Shown here: positions 55,406-64,000 of the stretch, in pieces
How the letters are laid out: the number at the start of each line of letters is the position of its first letter
Numbering within the stretch: the first letter of the stretch is position 1
Origin: Strongylocentrotus purpuratus
Lineage: Eukaryota; Echinodermata; Echinoidea; Camarodonta; Strongylocentrotidae
Reading direction: 5' to 3'
Assembly (NCBI RefSeq): GCF_000002235.5
Contig: NW_022145615.1
Span: forward strand, 29,004,921 to 29,068,920
Length of the DNA: 64,000 nt
Notes under the pieces: model-generated
Databases searched by the model: none
What the model saw: only the letters and a program-made list of their open reading frames with translations
Told to the model about the DNA's origin: nothing
Program-made: the position numbers and the translations under genes

Positions 55406-55535
55406 GTTCGGACTAGTGACGTAATAGGTCGGCCAAGACGTAAATACTCATATTTGACCGATGCACGTCTGCGAAAACCACTTCACACCCACCCCACATA
55501 CACACGCATCACACACGCACCGCACACGCGCACAC
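55406..55535 (+). mobile_element. 3' fragment of the same SINE family
   Basis: GGACTAGTGACGTAATAGGT, CGGCCAAGACG, GACCGATGCACGTCTGCGAA and a long CA-rich (CACACGCAC) tail follow in the same order as the tail of the SINE at 2673-2861. The 7SL-like head is absent. Identity by eye is around 75%, so the copies are old or from different subfamilies. Confidence 0.55.
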
Positions 55536-55564
55536 CCAAAGACACCATCTTTATGTACACTTTA

Positions 55565-55680
55565 AGGCAATGATGATGGTGGTGATGAAAGTTATGTTGA
55601 TCATGAGGAGGAGGAGGAGGACGGTGTTGGTGATGATAATGGGGACGACGACGATGATGATGATAATGATGGAGCATGGT
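55565..55680 (+). repeat. GATGGT/GAC-rich tract
   Basis: GATGATGGTGGTGATGA, GAGGAGGAGGAGGAC and GACGACGACGATGATGATGA over about 115 bp. Confidence 0.85.
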
Positions 55681-55737
55681 AGATGATTATACAGGGGAGT
55701 ATGTACAAAATCGATCAGCCGGCGATTTCAAATAATA

Positions 55738-55942
55738 CAGAGAGCGAGAGAGAGAGTGAGGTATAACAAGAATAAAAAGAAAGAAGGGGCATAATTTGAA
55801 GAGAGAGAGAGATGGGGAAGAGAGAGAAAAAGATGTGGGTAGAGAGAGAAATTGAATGAAGGAGGAGAGACAGTGAAATGAATGAAGAGAGAAAAGGGTG
55901 AAGGTAATAAAGAAATAGAGAGACAGACAAAGAAAGAGAAAG
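55738..55942 (+). repeat. GA-rich low-complexity tract
   Basis: AGAGCGAGAGAGAGAGTGAG and GAAGAGAGAGAGATGGGGAA through GAGACAGACAAAGAAAGAGA. The minus-strand 87-91-codon Ser/Leu/Phe frames are artefacts. Confidence 0.92.
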
Positions 55943-57024
55943 GTAATCATGAGACGGATAGGAAATTATCGACAAACGAGCAATCAGCATCTCGCCCTGG
56001 TAATTTGACTGCGGTCACGCTCTCTAAATATTCGTGCTAGCCTGCTTGCCATTTATTAAGAATCCACAATTATAGATGATTATCTAACCCACCTTCTCTC
56101 TCTCCCTCTCTCTTCAATGATAAGAGACACCCGTGAATCATGTTGAGTCACCGCCATCCAACCCAACTCAGCCGTATAGCTATCAGTCACAGCCAGATTG
56201 CCTTAAAGGCGCGATACAACCATTCTAGCTAAAAACGAAAGTGTTCCATTTTTACCCACGAAAATTGTATGACTAAATTATAATGTTACAGGCGTGTTAA
56301 GAGAGGTTTTTTCCATATTGATTTTACTTTGTTTTTCTACATCCATTCTGTGGTCAAAATGTGGAGAGAAATGACTTGAATCGTTCAGAATATTTGTTCA
56401 ATAAAACCATGGAAACGTTTCAACGTTTACGCCTTACCAATTTCATATGTATTCCCTGGATATAATTTCCAACTCGACATTCGTGTTTATCTAGGATCCA
56501 TACAAGAAAGATATCTGCGATCATTTTGATTTATGCTTTGTTTGTACCGATTGCCACTATCCAAGACAAACATATCGATATACTATCGCAATACTCAACA
56601 AAACAATACATGCAATTCATTTTGCTTCCCTTCATTGATGACGTCAGTGGAATACGTCACTAGATCAAAGGTCACGTTGAGTTCAACATATATCATTTTA
56701 TTCATTTATAGGCATAGATTCGTCCGACAATATTTACGGTTGTATATTGATACAAGACTATCTTATCCCTTGTCTGTGATCCAATATGTACGCTCGAGTT
56801 CAATCTCATTGTAAAATGAAACTGTCTGTAATGGGTTGATATTGCTTGCATGTTTTGTGATTATAATTTCTATACAATTGTCAGTAATGTGCCCAAGCAT
56901 TTTAAAACATCCTCTATGATTTTACAAGCATATATTGAGAAAAAACGTTTGCAAAAGAGCAAAAATGGCGTTGATATATATGCCTATATGTGGAAGTACG
57001 TTATAGAAGTAAAATATTTTAATG

Positions 57025-57162
57025 CCTCAGTCACACCGTCAAGCCGACACCTTATCGACACCTAACGACTCTAAACCGACAGACTTTTGGCTGTTCTGGA
57101 TAATATAGTGTTTTGGTTGGTCACGCGTTGGTTTGGTGTCGGTCCCGTTAGTGTGACTGAGG
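57025..57162. mobile_element. MITE with CCTCAGTCACAC ends
   Basis: CCTCAGTCACACCGTCAAGC then CGACACC pairs with GGTGTCGGTCCCGTTAGTGT then GACTGAGG. Length is 138 bp. A half copy lies at 40921-40955. Confidence 0.75.
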
Positions 57163-57189
57163 TTTAAAACCATACTCGCTATAATACTC

Positions 57190-57321
57190 CAGTCAGACCG
57201 ACGAGACTGATATCAGATCGACAACAGACTGAACGAAGATGACATTACCCCCGAAGGCCCGAGAGTCGGCCGGCTTGTAACCAGTTTCCAGTGCCACATG
57301 GGTTGTTGCGGTCTGACTGAG
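57190..57321. mobile_element. Small inverted-repeat element beside the previous MITE
   Basis: CAGTCAGACCGACGAGACTG at left and GTTGCGGTCTGACTGAG at right; reversed, the right reads CTCAGTCAGACCGCAAC. Length is about 130 bp. It starts 28 bp after the element at 57025-57162 and may be a relative. Confidence 0.5.
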
Positions 57322-57435
57322 ATATTATTTATAAGGAATAGTTTTGACCGAATGCTAATGTGGATGCTTTTTGTATAAATAAAATATTTACAGTACATTG
57401 ATCTAGTTTGTTTAAACGGAGGTGTGTGACTAAAA

Positions 57436-57718
57436 GGCAATAGAAAAATAGTGAAGAAAGTCATGTGAAATACCACGACCGTGAGGTTTACTATCAACAG
57501 ATCACTTTCACCGACATCTATATACTCTTTCAGTTTGAATGAAACATATTGATACATTGTAAAGTAGCAGTTGCCATGCCCAAATACATGTGCAACATTC
57601 ACAGAAGATCGATCCGGGATGTTGGTACAAAAAGCAATTATGGCAATAGAAAACTCAGTGAAGAAAGTGGTCTCAAATAGCACCGCCTTGTGGTTTACTG
57701 TATCAACATATCACATTC
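57436..57718 (+). repeat. Direct duplication, ~206-bp period
   Basis: 57436-57514 and 57642-57718 both start GGCAATAGAAAA, share GTGAAGAAAGT, then CACG/CACC..TG.GGTTTACTxTATCAAC and ATCAC.TTC. Identity is about 80% by eye. The 156-codon minus-strand frame overlapping it has no recognisable domain and is treated as chance. Confidence 0.6.
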
Positions 57719-58670
57719 ATTGAATATTAAGTGGTTTTCGAGACATGAAATTCACTGTTGATTGAGCTTCGGGTACGTTGCCGTCAAATTGTGACATTTC
57801 AAATGCAATGTTACCTATAGATTTTGTGGATTTAACAGAATATTTCTTCGCCCACGTTAATGAAATACGAGAAAATGAAATTTTAAAGCTGCCACTTGTG
57901 AAATACCCGATAAGCAAAAAAAGGGAAGTGTTTGAGAGTCATTGATATCGTTCACACAGCAAAGTGACATAATCATTTAAGAAAATAAAGTTTTGATAAT
58001 GTTTATCCCTGTTTCATTCAAAAGGAATAGATAAAGCAACACATCTAGAACTGTAATTAGCCCGCCTCACCCCTCCCAACTACATTGGTACAACAGCACA
58101 TATTCAAATGTTTGCAAAAATGTTATTTGATAATTGAATATCCAAAGGTAGGTCATTGAATTGACATGACCCTCGTGATATATATCATTTGTTTCTACAT
58201 GTATCTAGCATGATTCGTTTTCGTTAAAAAGATAATCCTATTGTATCAGAATATGATTTCAAATAAATTGTTTGAATTTTAATTTTATTCCAAATGATTG
58301 GTAAAGTGAACTGCATAGACCAATATTTAGACATTCGTACGACTACAGAACTACATGGATTGAGAAGTAGAATTGATTTAGCCATGTTTGTTTATTAATG
58401 TTTTATTGGACAACCTAAATGAATGTGCCGCTAAAATGGGCTACAGTAATAAGTTCATTTTGAGAACGTCAAATGAAGCTGTAAAACCTGCCCATTATAT
58501 TGGGGCCTGCTAAGCAAAGTGTATGTATGGTGGGTGCTTTTTTTTTTATTGAAATTGCAGAATTATCCAGGATTATGGGATGAAAGTAGAAATTAGTAGA
58601 AATACATGTACATAACAGCGTAGTCCAAGAGAAAGATGAAATATTGTCATCATTCTAGCTTCCATAGCGC

Positions 58671-59192
58671 TTTGTCTATCGATAATCTGCCACTTTGTGT
58701 TCCCATTAATCTTTAAAGCAACTTAAATCTGAAACACATTTGGAAATTCCGACGCGGAGATAAGGATCAAATAACATCTGCATGTATTGTCGTGGGTATT
58801 GTCTTGGCATGATCATGAATCGGACGATGGCTACAGGTATAAGTGTGATTAAGATTTGCCCATACAAATGTTAACTTCTTCAGATCAAAATAGGGAGAAA
58901 AAAAAACTCCCGCAGGAAGACGAACACTTTTCATCGTCCTACAAGAAAAAGCTTACATTCTGGTTTAAAATGAGCTTAAGCTAAATCGATTTGTCTATCG
59001 ATCATTTACTACTTTTTTGTTCTCTTTAATCATTAAGGCAACTTAAATCTGAAACACATTTGGGAATATCGACGCGGAGAATAAGATCAAATAACACATG
59101 CATGGATTGTCTTGGGTATAATCTTGGCATGATCAAGAATCGGGCGGGCTGCAAATAATTATACGTGTGATAGAGATAAAATAGGGAAAAAC
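58671..59192 (+). repeat. Direct tandem duplication, 319-bp period
   Basis: Unit A (58671-58905) and unit B (58990-59192) share TTTGTCTATCGAT, CAACTTAAATCTGAAACACA then TTTGG, GACGCGGAGA, GATCAAATAACA, TCTTGGCATGATCA..GAATCGG and AAAATAGGGA in the same order. Neither is coding. Long exact blocks show a fairly recent duplication or selection on the blocks. Confidence 0.85.
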
Positions 59193-59289
59193 CCCTCCTA
59201 CATGATGAAATATACTGGCCTTAGGTTTAGCGTGGCAATGGTGACAAGAGGGAAGAGTGTTTAATCATCTTCATCAGAATCCTCTATCT

Positions 59290-59315
59290 ATTCTCTCCCC
59301 CTCTCTCCCCTCTAC

Positions 59316-59373
<58 letters not shown>

Positions 59374-59625
59374 CTCCCTCTCCCTCCCTCTTTCATTCAC
59401 CCTTCATCCTCTCCCCCTCTAATTCTCTTTCTCTCTTACTCACACCTTCTTTCCACCCCTTTCTTTCCCATTTTCATTCACCCGTCACCCTCTCCCCCTC
59501 AATCTCTTTCTCTCTTACTCACACCTTCTTTCCACCCCTTTCTTTCCCATTTTCATTCACCCTTCACCCTCTCCCCTCTCAATCTCATCCTCTCTTACTC
59601 ACACCTTTTTTCACCATCCTTCTTA
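59290..59625 (+). repeat. (CT)n tract with an ~80-bp minisatellite
   Basis: After about 28 CT units, an 80-bp unit (TCTTTCTCTCTTACTCACAC then CTTCTTTCCACCCCTTTCTT then TCCCATTTTCATTCACCC) is present twice almost identically (about 59420-59499 and 59500-59580), with partial copies on both sides. The 162-codon frame over it is an artefact. Confidence 0.9.
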
Positions 59626-61477
59626 CCATATTCACCACTTATAGGGGAAGGGGGCAAGTCCACCTTGGTCCTACACAACACCAACACACTACTAATAAAA
59701 GTCTCTCTGCTGGCAGACGGCAGCAAGAGGAAAAAATCCCAATAAAACCGATTTCTATAGACCGAACTTTTCGAGCGGTACTTTTCGGCTTTACACTAAT
59801 TTCCTAGAACACCTGCTTTTGCACTGCCTTTCTGAACGATAAAAGGAGAGGAAATGTAGGTATACAACACAAGCATTATCTGTCCTTCGAACCGAGAAAT
59901 ATTCTAAGAAAATAAAGATAACTAAAGATGTTGCAATCAATCATATAGGTTAAAATCTCTCAAAGTGATTCAATTTTCAAGAAGAATAACGATTACGCTT
60001 TTAAAGAATTTTCGCTGCTCGTGGATTTTTAAAGATTTAGATGTCTAAAATAAAACATATTAAAAGAAAATCATGCCGTCATATTTATTTCTGTCAGGTT
60101 CAGTTAAGATCCGACATCAAGAAAAGTTGCAAATTGTAATTCATCAGCGTGTATTTTGTGAAATTTGAAATGCCCAATGTTGTCCTTATTTAAAAAAAAG
60201 ACGTGATACTCATCTTGTTGTTGTTTGTTTTAAAGATAATATTATAAGCGCAAAACGGTAGTATATTTTAGCTCTAACCTGGGATGGATTCAATGGAACT
60301 AAACAATTGTTTTATTTACAATCACTTTTTGGTAACTCTACTCTATACAATTCGCATTACAAATTACATAGTGACGTAAGAATACATACTTTATATATAC
60401 ATTATGTATTTGATTTTGTAAACTCCATGCAATTCAGACCACGGCTGTCATTCACTACTATTCAGTTGAATTCACTTTTAGAAAAGTCACCCCTTTGCAT
60501 TTGATATTCGGGAAGTGTTGCTAATCCCACCGGGCCCCCATTCACCGATTCATGCTTCATACTTAATCCTCATCTTAACCATTGATCATTAAGATAGAGC
60601 ACATATCACATGACAATCATAAAGGTGGCTGACACTCGACCTTTCATGGAAAAAGTTTGAAGGACTGTCTGCGGGTTTGTTGATTGCCCAACGGGTTTCC
60701 CCGTAGTCACACTAATTGCTGAAGGGTTGCCTGGGTTACAAAGGTAACATACCAAGTCAGACCTGGAGAAAATAATGACAACATAAAAGACAAGGTTAAT
60801 ACAATTAAAGACGATGGATATATTACAGAAGCATCATTACTTCATTCTTGAAATCACAACAGACATTACCTACACGAAACGAAACGGAGAGGTTAAGGAA
60901 AAGTAGAAAGAAAGATTATAAGAAAGAAAAAAGAAAAAGTTTTATAAAATTGTTTTGTATGATCTGTTCTATGATCATTTTTTGTCTCAAAACTTAAAGC
61001 TATATACCATCACTTTGTATTCTTTGTATTCATTATTTTATTTTTCAGACTGTATATCCCCGGTACAATAAAATGATTAAAAAGAACCATTCACCGAGGG
61101 TAAAACATTTAAAACACGCGGTTTCATGTCTGGTTAAAATTTTTTTTTTAAAGACGATAACGTGAAAGAATAACCTAATTAAACATGACATAGAATTTAA
61201 GTATAAAAACTATTGACCAACTGACTTTATGATGTTCATTCAATGTTTAATTTGATATCCCTGCTTGTGCTTTATACACTGACTGTTGTTACACGCTCAT
61301 AATGTTCTTCGTACTTCGTTAATGTTGTCTGGACGTCGTTAGTTCAAAGAATATGGAAAAGAAATGAGAAAAAATAAATAATAAAGTAATACTGGATAAA
61401 GTAATTCCATCCGAGGATAGAAGATAGATAGCCCATTACAAAACTATCCATGAAACCATGCGTACCAATCAATAACA

Positions 61478-63168
61478 AGGTCTCTTTGTGATATCATTAA
61501 CAAATCCCTGTCTACAGGAGTTGTTCCACGTGAATGGAAAAAGGCTCGGGTAGTACCAATATTCAAATCTGGAGATATTTCTTCTTTGAATAATTACCGC
61601 CCCATTTCAATATTACCTATCGTGAGTAAAATTATAGAAAGGGCCGTCCACCAACAACTCAGTGAATTCTTGGACGTGAATCAATTATTACACCCTAATC
61701 AGTCTGGATTTAGACCTAAACATTCAACAGCTACTGCCCTTGCAAAACTTGTAAATCAATGGTCGTTGAATACTGATAACAAAAAAATTTCTGGAGTTGC
61801 CTTCATAGATCTTCGTAAGGCTTTTGATACTGTTGACCATGAGCTACTTCTACATAAACTAGCTTGTATAGGTTGTAGTAATAGGACTATTTATTGGTTC
61901 AAATCATATTTAGGGGATCGACAACAAGTGACCCAATTCAAAGGAGCCATGTCGCATCCATCAACCATCAAATTAGGTGTGCCACAAGGTTCAATTCTTG
62001 GTCCCCTTTTATTTTCAATATATGTTAATAGTCTACCTGAATGTACTACTGAAGGTATCATAGATATGTATGCTGACGATACGACACTTACCGTCAGTGC
62101 ATATGATGCAACTGTTGTGGAAGAAAAATTAACTGTTGCGTTAAACAGAGTCATGGCATGGATTAAGGAAAATCGTCTTGTTCTTAACACTGAAAAAACT
62201 TGTGCCATGTTAATAGGCTCTCCTGCTAATCTCAAGAAAATTGAATCTTTTACCATTTCATTAAACGGCAATTTGATCAAAAGAGTTCAATTCACCAAAT
62301 GCTTAGGACTTTTGATAGATGAAGAATTGAAATGGTCTAAACAAATCGAAAACGTAAGTAAACTTACCCAGAAAAACATTAGCATGATAAAGAGAGCAAA
62401 AAGTTTTTGCCTCAAAAATCCTTAAAGTTACTTTATAACAGTCTAGTGTTGCCACGATTAGATTACTGCTCTGTTGTATGGTCGAACCGATTTCATTCTC
62501 ATACAACTAAGCTGCAAAAAATTCAAAAGAGGGCCGCAAGAATAATATTGAACAAGACACATGACACACCGTCGGCTGATTTGTTCACAAGTCTTAAATG
62601 GATGACACTAGACAAGCGGTTTGAGTTAAGTCGCGTTATGATGATATATAAATGCGTTCATAACTTAGCACCTTCTTACCTTCAGGTAGTCTTAATCAAT
62701 CCTAATGATGTACATGAGCATCATACAAGGCAAATAGACAGTGGATGTTTACGTGTGCCTAGATTTCACACTGATTGTTATAAGTGTAGCCCAATTGTTT
62801 CTTCCATATTTGACTGGAATAAGCTAGATAATTCATTGAGAACGGCTTCCTCTGTCAATTCATTTAAGAGATTGTTTAAACAAAGTTGTAATTTGTGAAT
62901 GGCTCAGCCGTACATACACTACGTGCATGTTCTGTAATATTTACATGACTTATTCACATAATTGCGACTTAATTAATATTTTCCTATTGACATTACTGTT
63001 TACTAGGTTAATGATTATATTTATTTTGCAAACGAGTATTATTTTTGTAACTGTTCTGTATAAATGTTATAAACGATGTAAAGATGTTCATTCAGGGCCC
63101 CATGGAAGACCACTACTTGTTGGTGAATGGGCTACCCTGTCAAAATATTAGAAATAAATAAATAAATA
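61478..63168 (+). mobile_element. 5'-truncated non-LTR retrotransposon (LINE) with RT domain
   Basis: The element copies its RNA into DNA by target-primed reverse transcription. It enters inside the RT N-terminal region (TGVVPREWKKARVVPIFKSG, from about 61520). NYRPISILP, GFRPKHSTATAL, FIDLRKAFDTVDH, GVPQGSILGPLLF and the catalytic YADD (about 62069) follow in order, then the thumb (WSKQIENVSKLTQ) and a C-terminal block with LDYCSVVW and QKRAARIIL, to a stop near 62898. One single-base frameshift in a T run near 62405 splits the frame into 61586-62425 and 62407-62898. The 3' UTR ends in a short hairpin-prone segment and an AAATAAATAAATAA-type tail. The domain order suggests the CR1/L2/Daphne side of the Jockey group. 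The endonuclease part is missing. With only one break visible it looks fairly young. Confidence 0.92.
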
Positions 63169-64000
63169 AAATAAAAGGTACAAACATGGCAAAGGATTTT
63201 TCTCTCTGGCAGAATCGTTATATCCTATACGCTGCTGTTTTTTGTCAAATATTTCTGAAGAATAATTGTTAAAGATTCGTGCTGTATCAGCAATTCAGCA
63301 TAGTTTCAAATATGAAAACTATATAATGCCAATCTTTCAACATCCTCTCCAGTCCTTTCCTTTATCAAGCAAAGACGATTATTAAACTAAGAATCCACAT
63401 ACTCTGATATTACACTTGGTATTCAGTTCTGAAATAATCACATCAACTTAAATCAATGCCTTAAGAGTATAAAGCAGTGCATTGAAGAAATACAAACGTT
63501 TCAGTTTTGTTCAGCAATACTTTACTATTGTCTTCGTGAGAGGGTGGTTCATTTGGTAAAAACCTTTAATTTCCCATGGAGGTTCAGACATATAAACGGA
63601 CGAAGGAATTATTTTACTTGTTCAACACCCTCAATGTCTTTCATATACCGCTGAGGATTCGCTTCCAATCTACATAATTAATCTTGCTTTGAGTGAACTG
63701 CTTGGAATCCAGATTACGATATTACTTCGAACTCCTCGAGTTTTCTCTCTATGAAGATTTTCATTTATTAAGAAGAGGATTGTGAAGACTATTGTGACCA
63801 AGTAATTTCACAAGAATGGGAAACGATGTATGCCCTTTTGATTGTAGGACCATAACCATTCGAAAAGCTTAATATGCATATCAATTTCATGCGTTTCATA
63901 ATGGTGCATAATACGTCTGAATAATAAGGAAAAGAAAAGTAGAAGAATCTTCCGAATTTTGGATGTATCCTTTATTATATAAGCCTTGATGCTGTTTGTG
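63169..64000. other. Sequence after the LINE, no feature seen
   Basis: AT-rich sequence without frames above 60 codons or evident repeats. Confidence 0.5.

Larger units (their letters stand above)
51098..61477. other. Right-hand non-coding region B
   Basis: Between listed repeats nothing is recognisable: 51.1-52.0 kb, 52.8-53.4 kb, 54.2-55.2 kb, 55.9-57.0 kb, 57.7-58.7 kb and 59.7-61.5 kb hold only short, composition-driven frames. 51290-51420 is CpG-containing (GCGAGCGTTAGAAACTTTGG) and may be an old repeat. Confidence 0.45.

Noticed and set aside
57213-57683. 156-codon minus-strand frame
   Set aside because: It overlaps a MITE end and a direct duplication, shows no recognisable domain, and has no splice or promoter support.
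59257-59745. 162-codon plus-strand frame
   Set aside because: It covers a (CT)n tract and an 80-bp minisatellite.
1-64000. tRNA, rRNA, CRISPR, operon and phage-type features
   Set aside because: None was seen by eye; the window is eukaryotic in every respect. A short ncRNA could still have been missed without a covariance search.
1-64000. LTR retrotransposon or viral relics
   Set aside because: No gag, integrase, protease or envelope-like reading and no paired long terminal repeats were recognised.

Overview
This is a eukaryotic, AT-rich, intron- and repeat-dominated genomic window, almost certainly from an echinoderm and most likely a sea urchin. The grounds are the host gene's close match to a metazoan tRNA-modifying enzyme, many short TAGGCCTA and ACATGTACAT motifs, long (GA)n tracts, dense small inverted-repeat transposons, and a SINE of a type I recall from sea urchins. 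The species call is inference. No prokaryotic features, CRISPR arrays, rRNA or tRNA genes were seen.

Left arm, 0.75-11.6 kb, minus strand: a complete six-exon DTWD2 gene (tRNA-uridine aminocarboxypropyltransferase) can be read by hand. Exons at 11614-11487, 6007-5822, 5344-5137, 4241-4113, 1860-1755 and probably 804-755 join in phase to 268 codons. Its introns hold small transposons. Two repeat ends lie within about 25 bp of DTWD2 splice donors. The 5.5-kb intron 1 holds nested or abutting elements: a possible 4.4-kb outer inverted-repeat pair, a 775-bp TA-flanked MITE, two tandem giant foldback palindromes whose central loops lie in opposite orientations, and an element with seven GCCGCAAACCGG-like motifs.

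Middle, 11.6-42.1 kb, plus strand: an intergenic stretch holds an 1.2-kb repeat, an (ATG)n tract and a clean non-autonomous hAT element with 8-bp target duplication. A plausible first coding exon (16428-16868, 147 codons) of an unrecognised gene follows. Far downstream, 33185-33372 and 41857-42122 look like spliced exons on the same strand but cannot be tied to the first exon from sequence alone. The long sequence between them is mostly unrecognised intronic or intergenic DNA with microsatellites, small MITEs and a few motif-rich blocks that could be enhancers.

Right arm, 42.1-64 kb: no convincing host gene. It holds many MITE copies, poly-G/poly-C and CT-rich tracts, a 319-bp-period duplication, a tRNA-headed SINE, and at 61.48-63.17 kb a 5'-truncated, young-looking non-LTR LINE with an RT domain and an (AAAT)n-like tail.

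The most interesting material is the foldback/iterated-motif complex in DTWD2 intron 1, the SINE whose head resembles 7SL RNA, and the unrecognised plus-strand gene.
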